Of a DNA stretch of 63,830 nucleotides, positions 32,272 through 41,085 are shown one piece after another. Every line of letters starts with the position of its first letter. Position 1 is the stretch's first letter. The notes beneath the pieces are model-generated. The model worked only from the letters and a program-made list of their open reading frames with translations. It was not told where the DNA came from and searched no databases. Source of the DNA: Marinomonas ostreistagni (GTDB taxonomy: Bacteria; Pseudomonadota; Gammaproteobacteria; Pseudomonadales; Marinomonadaceae); NCBI RefSeq assembly GCF_016461785.1, contig NZ_JAEMUH010000020.1, forward strand, positions 1 through 63,830, given 5' to 3'. The position numbers and the translations under genes are program-made.

Positions 32272-32772
32272 TTACCCCAAAATTTGATCGACAGACTTAC
32301 CGCGTTTTGCAGCGATTTGCTCAGGTGCACGCATGTCAGCCAAACCTTTAATCGTTGCTTGAACAACGTTAACAGGGTTAGTTGAGCCGTAGCATTTTGC
32401 TAATACGTTGTGTACGCCTGCAATTTCAAGAACTGCACGCATCGCACCACCAGCGATTACACCAGTACCTTGAGAAGCTGGCTGCATGTACACTTTAGAT
32501 GCACCGTGAACCGCTTTAACTGGGTACTGTAGAGTGTCGCCATCTAGCGCAACAGAAACCATGTTGCGGCGAGCTTGCTCCATCGCTTTTTGGATAGCTT
32601 GAGGTACTTCACGTGCTTTACCACGACCGTAACCTACTTTACCGTTACCATCACCAACTACTGTTAAAGCAGTGAAAGAGAAGATACGACCACCCTTAAC
32701 TACTTTAGCAACGCGGTTTACTTGTACTAGCTTCTCTTGAAGATCACTAGTTTGTTGTTCGTTAACTGCCAT
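32272..32772 (-). CDS. rpsE: 30S ribosomal protein S5
   Basis: Decoding-fidelity protein at the mRNA entry channel. The 166-residue protein contains [22 protein letters not shown] and [21 protein letters not shown], both S5 signatures. The loop VVKGGRI where spectinomycin-resistance changes are known looks wild type. Spc-operon position between rplR and rpmD. Confidence 0.98.
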   Translation of the reverse strand: MAVNEQQTSDLQEKLVQVNRVAKVVKGGRIFSFTALTVVGDGNGKVGYGRGKAREVPQAIQKAMEQARRNMVSVALDGDTLQYPVKAVHGASKVYMQPASQGTGVIAGGAMRAVLEIAGVHNVLAKCYGSTNPVNVVQATIKGLADMRAPEQIAAKRGKSVDQILG

Positions 32773-32782
32773 TTGCTACCCC

Positions 32783-33133
32783 TTAGAACTCTAGACCAGC
32801 TTCACGCGCAGCATCCGCTAGCGCTTGAACGCGACCGTGGTATTTGAAGCCAGAACGATCGAAAGCAACAGCAGTAATGCCAGCTTCTTTAGCACGTTCA
32901 GCAATTAATGCACCCACTTTAGCCGCTGCATCTTTGTTACCAGTCGCAGTAGAACGTAGGCTCGCGTCTAGAGTAGAAGCGCTTGCTAGCACTTTACTAC
33001 CACATGGCGAAATTACTTGTGCATACATGTGACGTGGCGTGCGATTTACAGTAAGACGGTTCGCACCTAGGTCACGAATATGCAAACGCGTGCGGCGAGC
33101 ACGACGAATTCGAGATTGTTTCTTAGTGTTCAT
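32783..33133 (-). CDS. rplR: 50S ribosomal protein L18
   Basis: 5S rRNA-binding protein of the central protuberance, working with L5 and L25. The 116-residue protein starts [21 protein letters not shown] and ends [20 protein letters not shown], both family-typical. Placed 13 bases after rplF. Confidence 0.98.
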   Translation of the reverse strand: MNTKKQSRIRRARRTRLHIRDLGANRLTVNRTPRHMYAQVISPCGSKVLASASTLDASLRSTATGNKDAAAKVGALIAERAKEAGITAVAFDRSGFKYHGRVQALADAAREAGLEF

Positions 33134-33146
33134 GAATGCTTACCTA

Positions 33147-33680
33147 CTACTTTTTCTTAGCTTCTTTACGGCGAACAACTTCGTCAGCGTAGCGAACACC
33201 TTTGCCTTTGTATGGCTCTGGTGGACGGAAGCCGCGAACTTCAGCAGCTGCTTGACCTAGCGCTTGCTTGTCGATACCGCGAAGAATAACTTCTGTTTGT
33301 GATGCACACTCAGCAGTAATGCCTTCAGGCAGTTCGTAATCTACTGGGTGAGAGAAACCTAGCGCAAGGTTAAGTACGTTGCCTTTAACAGCAGCACGGT
33401 AACCTACACCTTGTAGTAGTAGACGTTTTTCAAAGCCTTGGCTAACACCAGTAACCATATTGTTAACTAGGGCACGAGTAGTACCAGCTAGTGCACGGCT
33501 TTGTTTTGCTCCATCACGTGGAGCAAAAGTAAGAACGTTTTCTTCTTGCTTAACTTCAACGCTTGCGTGGACGTTAAACTCTAGAGTGCCTTTACCACCT
33601 TTTACAGCAATAGCTTGGCCATTTAGAGTAACTTCTACACCACTAGGAAGCGTCACAGGGCTTTTCGCAACTCGAGACAT
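33147..33680 (-). CDS. rplF: 50S ribosomal protein L6
   Basis: Binds 23S rRNA near the factor-binding site. The 177-residue protein shows the duplicated L6 fold, ending with the signature [21 protein letters not shown]. It follows rpsH by eight bases in the spc operon. Confidence 0.98.
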   Translation of the reverse strand: MSRVAKSPVTLPSGVEVTLNGQAIAVKGGKGTLEFNVHASVEVKQEENVLTFAPRDGAKQSRALAGTTRALVNNMVTGVSQGFEKRLLLQGVGYRAAVKGNVLNLALGFSHPVDYELPEGITAECASQTEVILRGIDKQALGQAAAEVRGFRPPEPYKGKGVRYADEVVRRKEAKKK

Positions 33681-33688
33681 ACTAACTC

Positions 33689-34081
33689 CTAGAATACTGT
33701 GCAGATAACTTCGCCACCAATACCAGCAGCACGAGCTGCACGATCAGTCATAACACCTTTAGAAGTAGAGATGATAGCAACGCCTAGGCCTGCTTCTACT
33801 TTTGGTAGTTCTGCTGATGCTTTGTATTGACGCAAACTTGGACGAGAGACGCGTTTGATCTCTTCGATTACTGGCTTACCTTCGAAGTATTTAAGTTCGA
33901 TAGTAAGAGTAGGTTTAGCACCTTCTTCAACGCTAACGCTGCTTACGTAACCTTCTTCACGAAGAACGTTAGCAACAGATACCTTCATTTTTGATGAAGG
34001 CATAGACACAGTTGTTTTTGCAGCCAACTGTGCGTTACGGATACGAGTAATCATATCCGCAAGTGTATCTTGCATACTCAT
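33689..34081 (-). CDS. rpsH: 30S ribosomal protein S8
   Basis: Central 16S rRNA-binding protein; in E. coli it represses the spc operon by binding a site at rplE. The 130-residue protein starts [18 protein letters not shown] and ends with the RNA-binding [21 protein letters not shown]. Unusually it is separated from rpsN by 129 bases, which hold a good internal promoter, so rpsH and the following spc genes may have their own transcript. AGGAG lies seven bases before the ATG. Confidence 0.98.
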   Translation of the reverse strand: MSMQDTLADMITRIRNAQLAAKTTVSMPSSKMKVSVANVLREEGYVSSVSVEEGAKPTLTIELKYFEGKPVIEEIKRVSRPSLRQYKASAELPKVEAGLGVAIISTSKGVMTDRAARAAGIGGEVICTVF

Positions 34082-34114
34082 TTAAGAGCTCCTAATAGAA
34101 AAAACCATTGTGCA

Positions 34115-34210
34115 GCAAATAGAGCTCGCGCATAGTACACAGCAGCGAGCGGAATGTCCAGTATTTGAACACCCCCTCACTGCAATGTATTATGATCGCG
34201 CTCTACTTGC
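34115..34210 (-). repeat. Long-range inverted repeat bracketing the rpsN-rpsH spacer
   Basis: GCAAGTAGAGC (34200-34210, minus strand) can pair with GCTCTATTTGC (34115-34125) over eleven positions with one G-U pair, enclosing about 74 bases. The inner arm starts where the internal promoter would begin transcription, so only read-through mRNA carries both arms. Confidence 0.5.
34132..34160 (-). promoter_or_regulatory. Internal spc-operon promoter before rpsH
   Basis: Minus strand TGGACA-N17-TACTAT followed by GCGCGAG, a GC-rich discriminator. Five of six bases match the -35 consensus. Predicted start near 34125. A second, weaker arrangement TTGGTA-N17-CATAAT overlaps the rpsN end upstream. Confidence 0.65.
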
Positions 34211-34516
34211 TTACCAACTAGCTTTCTTCAAGCCTGGTACATCACCGCGCATCGCTGCTTCACGTAGCTTGATACGAGACAAGCCGAAGCGACGGAATAC
34301 GCCGTGTGGACGACCAGTAACCTGACAACGGTTACGCTGGCGAGAAGAAGATGAATCGCGTGGAAGCGCTTGCAGTTTAAGCGTTGCTTCCCACTTTTCA
34401 TCGTCCGATGCATTAACGTCGTTAATGATCGCTTTTAGAGCAGCACGCTTTTCAGCGTACTTAGCTACTAATTTTGTGCGCTTAGCTTCGCGTTGAATCA
34501 TTGATACTTTAGCCAT
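34211..34516 (-). CDS. rpsN: 30S ribosomal protein S14
   Basis: Head protein of the 30S subunit. The 101-residue protein is the long, zinc-free form: only one cysteine is present, in [20 protein letters not shown], where the short form has a CXXC pair. It follows rplE by 12 bases. No second rpsN copy is in the window. Confidence 0.98.
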   Translation of the reverse strand: MAKVSMIQREAKRTKLVAKYAEKRAALKAIINDVNASDDEKWEATLKLQALPRDSSSSRQRNRCQVTGRPHGVFRRFGLSRIKLREAAMRGDVPGLKKASW

Positions 34517-34528
34517 GATTCCTACCTC

Positions 34529-35068
34529 TTATTTCTTGAAAGGGAAACTAAAGGCGGCTAGCAAAGCACGACCTTCTTCGTCGGTACGAGCAGTTGTTGT
34601 GATTGTGATATCAAGACCACGTACACGATCAACTTTATCGTAATCGATTTCTGGGAAGATGATCTGCTCTTTAACACCCATGCTGTAGTTACCGCGTCCG
34701 TCAAAAGACTTCGGGTTTAAACCACGGAAGTCACGGATACGAGGGATAGCAACATCAACCAAACGGTCGAAGAAATCCCACATACGGTCGCCACGTAGAG
34801 TAACTTTACAACCGATCGGGTAACCGTCACGGATTTTAAAGCCTGCAACAGATTTGCGTGCTTTCGTTACTACAACTTTTTGGCCGCTAAGTGCTGTAAG
34901 ATCATTTACCGCATTTTCAAGAAGTTTCTTGTCTGCGATAGCTTCACCAACACCCATGTTCAACGTAATTTTAGTGATTTTAGGCACTTCCATTACATTC
35001 TTGTAGCTGAACTGTTCAGTCAGTTGAGCTACTACTTGATCTTTATAAACTTGCTTAAGTCTCGCCAT
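34529..35068 (-). CDS. rplE: 50S ribosomal protein L5
   Basis: 5S rRNA-binding protein of the central protuberance that also touches P-site tRNA. The 179-residue protein has [16 protein letters not shown] and [20 protein letters not shown], both diagnostic. In E. coli the S8 repressor site lies at the start of this gene; I cannot confirm the fold here by eye. Confidence 0.98.
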   Translation of the reverse strand: MARLKQVYKDQVVAQLTEQFSYKNVMEVPKITKITLNMGVGEAIADKKLLENAVNDLTALSGQKVVVTKARKSVAGFKIRDGYPIGCKVTLRGDRMWDFFDRLVDVAIPRIRDFRGLNPKSFDGRGNYSMGVKEQIIFPEIDYDKVDRVRGLDITITTTARTDEEGRALLAAFSFPFKK

Positions 35069-35085
35069 GGCTATAATTCTCGCTC

Positions 35086-35403
35086 TTAGGCGTCGATCGC
35101 TTCACTGTTTGATTTGAAAACACGTACTTTAGTACCGTCTTCATTCACTTTAAAGCCGACGCGATCCGCTTTACCAGTAGCATTGTTAAAAATGGCTACG
35201 TTAGAAACCTGGATAGGTGCTTCTTTTTCAACGATACCGCCAGTCGTACCCTTCATTGGGTTTGGCTTCTCATGTTTCTTGACCATATTGATACCAGAAA
35301 CAATAACGCGGTTTTCGTCTACTACTTTAACAACTTTGCCGCGTTTGCCTTTGTCTTTACCAGCAATTACAACGACTTCATCGTCACGTTTGATTTTACG
35401 CAT
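35086..35403 (-). CDS. rplX: 50S ribosomal protein L24
   Basis: Early-assembly protein that initiates 50S folding at the 5' end of 23S rRNA. The 105-residue protein has a KOW motif ([21 protein letters not shown], residues 7-27 region) and the conserved [15 protein letters not shown]. Spaced 17 bases from each neighbour in the spc operon. Confidence 0.98.
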   Translation of the reverse strand: MRKIKRDDEVVVIAGKDKGKRGKVVKVVDENRVIVSGINMVKKHEKPNPMKGTTGGIVEKEAPIQVSNVAIFNNATGKADRVGFKVNEDGTKVRVFKSNSEAIDA

Positions 35404-35420
35404 ATTCGGTCCCCTACCTC

Positions 35421-35789
35421 TTACAGCACTTCTGGTGCAAGAGAAACAATTTTCATGAATTGCTCTGTACGCAACTCACGTGTCACAGGGCCAAAGATAC
35501 GTGTACCAATCGGCGCGCCAGATGCGTTCAATAGAACCGCAGAGTTTACATCAAAACGGATCACTGAGCCATCAGGGCGACGCACACCTTTCTTAGTTCG
35601 AACGACAACAGCGTTCATAACTTGGCCTTTCTTAACACGACCACGAGGGATCGCTTCTTTAACTGTGACTTTAATTACGTCACCAATTGTAGCATAACGA
35701 CGATGAGAGCCACCCAGTACTTTAATACACTGAACGCGCTTTGCGCCGCTGTTATCTGCTACATCAAGCATCGATTCTGTTTGAATCAT
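35421..35789 (-). CDS. rplN: 50S ribosomal protein L14
   Basis: Interface protein that forms a bridge to the 30S subunit. The 122-residue protein starts [21 protein letters not shown], which is close to invariant. First gene of the spc group; the 51-base gap after rpsQ is too weakly promoter-like for me to mark the usual spc promoter. Confidence 0.98.
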   Translation of the reverse strand: MIQTESMLDVADNSGAKRVQCIKVLGGSHRRYATIGDVIKVTVKEAIPRGRVKKGQVMNAVVVRTKKGVRRPDGSVIRFDVNSAVLLNASGAPIGTRIFGPVTRELRTEQFMKIVSLAPEVL

Positions 35790-35840
35790 TTCTGCTCTCC
35801 AATCAAATTAGATAACAAGTCTCATGAAGGAAGGAGCTGC

Positions 35841-36107
35841 TTATACAGCAGCTGCTTTCTCAACAACCTGAACCAGTTTCCAAGTTTTAGTTTTAGAGTA
35901 AGGACGTGTTTCAACAACCTTAACTGTATCACCAACTTGACACTCGTTGTTTTCATCATGAGCGTGTAGTTTAGTAGAACGACGAACGAACTTACCGTAT
36001 AGAGGGTGACGTTCAGTACGCTCAACTAGTACCACGATGGACTTATCCATCTTATCGCTTACTACTTTACCAGTAGCTGTACGAGCTTGAGTTTCTACAC
36101 TTGCCAT
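35841..36107 (-). CDS. rpsQ: 30S ribosomal protein S17
   Basis: Primary 16S rRNA-binding protein with an OB fold. The 88-residue protein has [20 protein letters not shown] and [14 protein letters not shown]. The ATG at 36107, one base after the rpmC stop, is chosen over an in-frame start seven codons upstream because it fits family length and the tight spacing. Last gene of the S10 group. Confidence 0.98.
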   Translation of the reverse strand: MASVETQARTATGKVVSDKMDKSIVVLVERTERHPLYGKFVRRSTKLHAHDENNECQVGDTVKVVETRPYSKTKTWKLVQVVEKAAAV

Positions 36108-36108
36108 C

Positions 36109-36300
36109 TTAGTTACCTGCCTTATCATTTAGCACGGTTTTAACACGTGCGATATTGCGGCGAACTTGCGAGAGCAAATGCGTTTGAGCCAACTGACCAG
36201 TGGCTTTCTGCATACGCAGAGTAAATTGCTCACGTAGTAGTTCGATCAAGGTCTGCTGTAGCTCAGCTACAGACTTTTCTTGCAATTCTTTTGCTTTCAT
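36109..36300 (-). CDS. rpmC: 50S ribosomal protein L29
   Basis: Small helical protein at the tunnel exit, near the docking site for signal-recognition particle and trigger factor. 63 residues, [20 protein letters not shown], with the core [19 protein letters not shown]. It abuts the rplP stop and is one base from rpsQ. Confidence 0.98.
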   Translation of the reverse strand: MKAKELQEKSVAELQQTLIELLREQFTLRMQKATGQLAQTHLLSQVRRNIARVKTVLNDKAGN

Positions 36301-36714
36301 CTACATCACCGTACGCGTTACGAAAGTTGTAGCTAGAGGAAGCTTAGCTGCTGCTAGCGCGAAAGCTTCGCGAGCTAGAGATTCAGATACGCCCTCAACT
36401 TCATAAAGCATCTTACCTGGTTGGATTTGAGCCACCCAGTATTCTACGCTACCTTTACCTTTACCCTGACGCACTTCAAGAGGCTTCTGAGTAATAGGCT
36501 TATCTGGGAATACACGGATCCAAATTTTACCACCACGCTTGATGTGACGAGTCATTGCACGACGCGCCGCTTCAATTTGACGAGCGGTGATTCGACCACG
36601 TTCAGTCGATTTCAATCCGAATTCACCAAAGCTAACTTGGTTACCGCGAAGTGCTAGACCGCGGTTACGGCCTTTCTGCATCTTACGGAACTTAGTACGT
36701 TTCGGCTGTAACAT
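36301..36714 (-). CDS. rplP: 50S ribosomal protein L16
   Basis: Binds near the A site and 5S rRNA. The 137-residue protein starts [19 protein letters not shown] and has [21 protein letters not shown]. Its stop abuts rpmC; rpsC precedes it by ten bases in the S10 operon. Confidence 0.98.
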   Translation of the reverse strand: MLQPKRTKFRKMQKGRNRGLALRGNQVSFGEFGLKSTERGRITARQIEAARRAMTRHIKRGGKIWIRVFPDKPITQKPLEVRQGKGKGSVEYWVAQIQPGKMLYEVEGVSESLAREAFALAAAKLPLATTFVTRTVM

Positions 36715-36724
36715 TGACTACCCC

Positions 36725-37405
36725 CTACTTAGACTTCTTCTTCTGTGCGCCTTTATCAGCACGCACTTGTTCAATACCGCCCAAGATTTCGCCTTTGAAG
36801 ATCCAAACTTTAACACCGATGATGCCGTAAGTTGTTAGAGCTTCATAAGTAGCGTAGTCGATGTCAGCACGTAGAGTGTGTAGAGGCACACGACCTTCAC
36901 GGTACCATTCTGCACGTGCAATTTCAGCACCGCCCAGACGACCACTTACCTGAACCTTGATACCTTTCGCGCCGGCACGCATAGCGTTTTGTACTGCACG
37001 CTTCATGGCACGACGGAACATAACACGACGCTCAAGTTGGCCAGCAATGTTTTGCGCAACCAATTTAGCATCTAGTTCTGGTTTACGAATTTCTTCGATG
37101 TTGATGTGAACTGGAACACCCATCATTGCTGACACAGCGTTACGTAGTTTCTCAACATCTTCGCCTTTCTTACCAATCACGATGCCCGGACGAGCAGTGT
37201 GGATAGTAATACGAGCTGTTTGTGCAGGACGCTGGATCTCGATGCGAGAAACAGAAGCCTGTACAAGTTTCTCTTCTAGGTATTTACGTACCTGAAGATC
37301 GTTTAAAAGTTGCTTAGAGTAGTTTTGGTTGTTCGCATACCAAGTAGAAGTATGGTCTTTAACTATCCCTAGGCGAATTCCAGTTGGATGAACCTTCTGA
37401 CCCAT
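36725..37405 (-). CDS. rpsC: 30S ribosomal protein S3
   Basis: Forms the mRNA entry channel with helicase-like activity together with S4 and S5. The 226-residue protein has a KH domain ([19 protein letters not shown] loop) and starts [19 protein letters not shown]10-operon order rplV-rpsC-rplP. Confidence 0.98.
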   Translation of the reverse strand: MGQKVHPTGIRLGIVKDHTSTWYANNQNYSKQLLNDLQVRKYLEEKLVQASVSRIEIQRPAQTARITIHTARPGIVIGKKGEDVEKLRNAVSAMMGVPVHINIEEIRKPELDAKLVAQNIAGQLERRVMFRRAMKRAVQNAMRAGAKGIKVQVSGRLGGAEIARAEWYREGRVPLHTLRADIDYATYEALTTYGIIGVKVWIFKGEILGGIEQVRADKGAQKKKSK

Positions 37406-37419
37406 TGGGTATCTCCTAA

Positions 37420-37752
37420 TTAGTCAGCGACTTTAACTGTAATATGGCAACCGCGTTTTAGAATACGATCAGCACGGCCTTTAGCACGAGCTTTGATACG
37501 TTTTAGAGTCATAGCCTCGTCAACGTAGATCGTAGAAACACGCAAGTCATCGATATCAGCACCTTCGTTATGCTCAGCATTAGCTACAGCAGACTCTAGT
37601 ACTTTCTTGACAATTGCTGCCGCCTTTTTAGGACTGAACGCCAAAATGTTCAGTGCTTCGCTTACAGATTTGCCGCGGATTTGATCTGCTACCAAACGGG
37701 CCTTCTGCGCTGAGAGGCGAGCACCCTTCAATGAAGCGCTTACTTCACTCAT
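37420..37752 (-). CDS. rplV: 50S ribosomal protein L22
   Basis: Lines the nascent-peptide exit tunnel; its beta-hairpin is the site of macrolide-resistance changes. The 110-residue protein has [20 protein letters not shown] and the hairpin region [19 protein letters not shown], which shows no deletion or duplication. Confidence 0.98.
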   Translation of the reverse strand: MSEVSASLKGARLSAQKARLVADQIRGKSVSEALNILAFSPKKAAAIVKKVLESAVANAEHNEGADIDDLRVSTIYVDEAMTLKRIKARAKGRADRILKRGCHITVKVAD

Positions 37753-37768
37753 GATTAATACCCCTTAA

Positions 37769-38044
37769 TTACCGTTTGGCCTTTTTGTCCGCAGCGTGAC
37801 CCTTGTAGGTACGGGTCGGAGCGAACTCACCCAATTTATGACCGACCATATCCTCAGATACTAGAACTGGGACGTGTTGGCGACCATTATGGACAGCGAT
37901 AGTCAACCCTACGAATTCAGGGAAGATTGTAGAACGGCGCGACCAAGTTTTAATTGGACGACGGTCATTCTTTTCTACCGCAGCCTCTACCTTTTTCAAC
38001 AAATGAAGGTCGATAAAAGGACCTTTTTTTAGTGAACGTGGCAC
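37769..38044 (-). CDS. rpsS: 30S ribosomal protein S19
   Basis: Head protein that forms a complex with S13. The 91-residue protein starts [20 protein letters not shown] and has [13 protein letters not shown] and [11 protein letters not shown]. Located 15 bases after rplB. Confidence 0.98.
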   Translation of the reverse strand: MPRSLKKGPFIDLHLLKKVEAAVEKNDRRPIKTWSRRSTIFPEFVGLTIAVHNGRQHVPVLVSEDMVGHKLGEFAPTRTYKGHAADKKAKR

Positions 38045-38059
38045 AGTCGTTTCCTCTTA

Positions 38060-38884
38060 TTACTTAGTACGACGACGTACAATAAGTTTATCAGTACGCT
38101 TGTTCTTGCGCGTTTTGTAACCTTTAGTAGGCACACCCCAAGGAGTAACTGGGTGACGACCACCAGAGCTACGACCTTCACCACCACCGTGTGGGTGATC
38201 AACCGGGTTCATTGCCGCACCACGAACTGTTGGGCGAACACCACGCCAGCGCTTAGCACCAGCTTTACCTAGAACACGTAGAGTGTGTTCAGAGTTAGAT
38301 ACTTCACCTAGAGTTGCACGACATTCAGTTAGAACTTTGCGCATCTCACCAGAACGTAGACGTAGAGTTACGTAACGACCTTCACGAGCAACAAGCTGAG
38401 CAGAAGCACCAGCAGAACGTGCAATTTGTGCACCTTTACCTGGCTTAAGCTCGATACAGTGCACAACACTACCAACTGGAATATTTTGCAGAGGCAAAGT
38501 ATTACCAGCTTTGATAGGCGCATCTGCACCACTAGAAACAACAGCACCAGCCTCTAAGCCTTTAGAAGCGATGATGTAACGACGCTCACCATCAGCATAT
38601 TTTACTAATGCAATGTGTGCAGAACGGTTTGGATCATATTCCAAACGCTCAACTACCGCTGGGATACCATCTTTGTTACGACGGAAATCCACAACACGGT
38701 AATGCTGCTTGTGACCACCACCTACGTGACGCGTAGTGATGCGTCCGTTGTTATTACGACCACCAGACTTGCTTTTCTTGTCTAGCAAAGGAGCGTATGG
38801 CGCACCTTTATGCAAGTCAGTGTTAACAACTTTAACAACGTGACGACGGCCTGCAGACGTTGGCTTACTTTTTACAACAGCCAT
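38060..38884 (-). CDS. rplB: 50S ribosomal protein L2
   Basis: Highly conserved protein needed for subunit association and peptidyl-transferase function. The 274-residue protein has the signature [19 protein letters not shown] near its C-terminus, containing the essential histidine, and an N-terminal [18 protein letters not shown]. Confidence 0.98.
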   Translation of the reverse strand: MAVVKSKPTSAGRRHVVKVVNTDLHKGAPYAPLLDKKSKSGGRNNNGRITTRHVGGGHKQHYRVVDFRRNKDGIPAVVERLEYDPNRSAHIALVKYADGERRYIIASKGLEAGAVVSSGADAPIKAGNTLPLQNIPVGSVVHCIELKPGKGAQIARSAGASAQLVAREGRYVTLRLRSGEMRKVLTECRATLGEVSNSEHTLRVLGKAGAKRWRGVRPTVRGAAMNPVDHPHGGGEGRSSGGRHPVTPWGVPTKGYKTRKNKRTDKLIVRRRTK

Positions 38885-38898
38885 TGACCTATCTCCCC

Positions 38899-39195
38899 TT
38901 ATTCAGCGCCCAAGAAATCAATTTCTTGGCCTTCTGCCAAACGTACATACGCTTTTTTAACGTCGTTACGCTTGCCTAGACCACGAACAGTGCGCTTCGT
39001 CTTACCTTTTTGGTTCAACGTGCGTACAGATTCAACTTTGACTTCAAATAACGCTTCGATTGCTTGTTTAATCTCTGGCTTAGTCGCGTCTTTTACTACG
39101 CGGAATACGTACTGACCGTTACCTTCGGCAACGATTGTCGCTTTCTCAGAGATGTGTGGACCTAACAACACTTTATAAATGCGTTCGCCGATCAT
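38899..39195 (-). CDS. rplW: 50S ribosomal protein L23
   Basis: Tunnel-exit protein that docks trigger factor and signal-recognition particle. The 98-residue protein has [22 protein letters not shown] and the trigger-factor-binding region with an exposed glutamate. Its start overlaps the rplD stop by four bases (ATGA type), so translation is coupled. Confidence 0.98.
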   Translation of the reverse strand: MIGERIYKVLLGPHISEKATIVAEGNGQYVFRVVKDATKPEIKQAIEALFEVKVESVRTLNQKGKTKRTVRGLGKRNDVKKAYVRLAEGQEIDFLGAE

Positions 39196-39797
39196 GCTAG
39201 TGCCTCCTCAACTTGTTTCAGAGCACCAACTGTCACCAACACTTTGTCGTATGCAATCAAGCTAACAGGGTCAACAGACGCTGCATCACGAACGTCAACG
39301 TTCGGAATGTTGCGAGCAGCTAGGAACAGATTTGCATCTAGCTCTTGCGCTACAACTAGCGCGTTCTCAACATTCAATTCAGCCATTTTAGCTTTGAAAA
39401 GCTTAGTTTTAGGAGCTTCGATTGAAAGCTCTTCAACTACAACAAGACGGTCTTGACGAGCAAGCTCAGACCAGATGGTGCGCATTGCTGCACGATACAT
39501 CTTCTTGTTTACTTTCTGAGAGTGGTCTTGAGGTTTAGCAGCGAAAGTTACGCCACCAGTACGCCATAGAGGACTACGGATTGTACCAGCACGTGCGCGG
39601 CCAGAACCTTTTTGACGCCATGGCTTTTTACCACCACCGGCTACTTCAGAGCGAGTTTTCTGTGCACGAGAGCCTTGACGAGCACCAGCCAGGTAAGCAG
39701 TAACAACCTGGTGAACTAGCGCTTCGTTGTATTCACGCGCAAAGGTCACGTCAGAAACTTCTACAGTTCCTTCAGCACCTGTTAGATTCAAGTTCAT
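39192..39797 (-). CDS. rplD: 50S ribosomal protein L4
   Basis: Tunnel-wall protein; in E. coli it also represses the S10 operon at the level of transcription and translation. The 201-residue protein has the extended loop with [20 protein letters not shown], which lies at the tunnel constriction. If autoregulation exists here, candidate targets are the rpsJ leader and the rpsJ-rplC spacer. Confidence 0.98.
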   Translation of the reverse strand: MNLNLTGAEGTVEVSDVTFAREYNEALVHQVVTAYLAGARQGSRAQKTRSEVAGGGKKPWRQKGSGRARAGTIRSPLWRTGGVTFAAKPQDHSQKVNKKMYRAAMRTIWSELARQDRLVVVEELSIEAPKTKLFKAKMAELNVENALVVAQELDANLFLAARNIPNVDVRDAASVDPVSLIAYDKVLVTVGALKQVEEALA

Positions 39798-39809
39798 TGT
39801 CTACCCCTC

Positions 39810-40448
39810 TTAGCGAGCTTTAACTGCTGGTTGAACGATTACGTCACCATTTACAGCGCCAGGAACCGCACCTTTAACAAGGATAAGGTTACGCTCAGCA
39901 TCAACGCGAACAACTTCTAAAGACTGAGTTGTTACTTGAGCTGCGCCCATGTGACCAGCCATCTTTTTGCCTTTCCAAACACGACCTGGTGTTTGACATT
40001 GACCGATGGAACCAGGAGCACGGTGAGACAATGAGTTACCGTGTGTAGCATCTTGCGTACGGAAGTTGTGACGTTTAACGCCACCTTGGAAACCCTTACC
40101 TTTTGATTGACCAGTTACGTCAACAGAAGTAATAGCTTCAAAATCCGCTACTGTTAGCTCGTCGCCAACATTAATTTCTTTTTCGTCACCTGAAAGGCGG
40201 AACTCCCACAAACCACGACCCGCTTCAACGTTTGCTTTTGCAAAGTGACCTGCAGCTGCTTTGTTTACACGGCTAGCACGGCGAGTACCTACAGTTACTT
40301 GAACAGCTGCGTAGCCGTCAGTTTCTGCGTTTTTCACCTGTGTTACACGGTTCGGTTCAACCTCGATAACGGTTACTGGCACGGATACACCATCTTCGTT
40401 GAAGATACGCGTCATTCCGGCTTTACGTCCGACTAATTGAATAGCCAT
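39810..40448 (-). CDS. rplC: 50S ribosomal protein L3
   Basis: Early 23S rRNA-binding protein reaching the peptidyl-transferase centre. The 212-residue protein starts [20 protein letters not shown] and has [13 protein letters not shown] and [27 protein letters not shown] in its core. It is preceded by a 127-base structured spacer after rpsJ, much longer than the corresponding gap in E. coli. Confidence 0.98.
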   Translation of the reverse strand: MAIQLVGRKAGMTRIFNEDGVSVPVTVIEVEPNRVTQVKNAETDGYAAVQVTVGTRRASRVNKAAAGHFAKANVEAGRGLWEFRLSGDEKEINVGDELTVADFEAITSVDVTGQSKGKGFQGGVKRHNFRTQDATHGNSLSHRAPGSIGQCQTPGRVWKGKKMAGHMGAAQVTTQSLEVVRVDAERNLILVKGAVPGAVNGDVIVQPAVKAR

Positions 40449-40600
40449 TTTTTACCTCAATTGCCAGTTGTGTACGGGGCTATCACCCGCTACGGCCGAC
40501 CATTCCAGATCGTTCCACTAATGTGCTTAGGCCAACAAATACTTGTTGGTTATCGCACCCCTAAAACTTTGGGGATTAGCCCAAAGAAATTTGTACTTCC
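40449..40600 (-). promoter_or_regulatory. Structured spacer between rpsJ and rplC, possible attenuator
   Basis: Minus strand, in order: a perfect seven-pair stem CTTTGGG/CCCAAAG around the rpsJ stop followed by TTTTA; an alternative partner GGGG just downstream for the same CCCC; a perfect stem CCAACAA/TTGTTGG at about 40532-40549; and a GC-rich hairpin before rplC. The first two folds exclude each other, which would allow conditional termination. No promoter was found in it. Confidence 0.45.
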
Positions 40601-40887
40601 ACGCCTGCCGCAAGATCTAGCTTCATTAGAGCGTCTACAGTTTTTTCTGTTGGCTCAACGATGTCTAGAACACGTTTGTGTGTACGGATTTCGTATTGGT
40701 CACGCGCATCTTTGTTTACGTGTGGAGAAATCAGTACAGTGTAACGTTCTTTGCGAGTAGGAAGTGGAATTGGACCACGTACTTGAGCGCCTGTGCGCTT
40801 AGCAGTGTCCACAATCTCTTGCGTTGAAGCGTCGATCAAACGGTGATCGAATGCTTTCAAACGAATACGGATTTTTTGGCTTTGCAT
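40576..40887 (-). CDS. rpsJ: 30S ribosomal protein S10 (NusE)
   Basis: Head protein of the 30S subunit and, as NusE, a partner of NusB and NusG in antitermination and transcription-translation coupling. The 103-residue protein ([19 protein letters not shown]) equals the E. coli length; the ATG at 40887 is chosen since an upstream in-frame TTG lies inside the ribosome binding site GGAG. First gene of the S10 operon. Confidence 0.98.
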   Translation of the reverse strand: MQSQKIRIRLKAFDHRLIDASTQEIVDTAKRTGAQVRGPIPLPTRKERYTVLISPHVNKDARDQYEIRTHKRVLDIVEPTEKTVDALMKLDLAAGVEVQISLG

Positions 40888-40963
40888 TTCCAACTCCAAA
40901 TACTATGTTCAGATAGATCTTCTGTACAAATCTTGATCTACCATCCTTATTTAAGGACGGCGA

Positions 40964-40992
40964 ATGTTAGCCGCTTTAAAATTGGTTGTCAA
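40964..40992 (-). promoter_or_regulatory. Promoter of the S10 operon
   Basis: Minus strand TTGACA-N17-TAACAT: a perfect -35 with ideal spacing. The start would be near 40957, where a hairpin CCGTCCTTA/TAAGGATGG (40941-40960) begins the mRNA. The remaining leader to rpsJ is about 70 bases. Confidence 0.85.
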
Positions 40993-41018
40993 GTAACCAG
41001 TTCAAAAACAGCACTCAT

Positions 41019-41048
41019 AAAAAAAGGCCGCTCAAGGAGCGACCTTTT
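41019..41048 (-). terminator. Terminator after tuf
   Basis: Minus strand stem GGTCGCTC/GAGCGGCC with a three-base loop, A-rich before and T7 after. It lies about 40 bases after the tuf stop and 27 bases before the S10 -35 box, so the str and S10 operons are separate transcripts. Confidence 0.9.
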
Positions 41049-41085
41049 CTGTTGGGTTTCTTAAACCTATCTAGATAACTAGATA

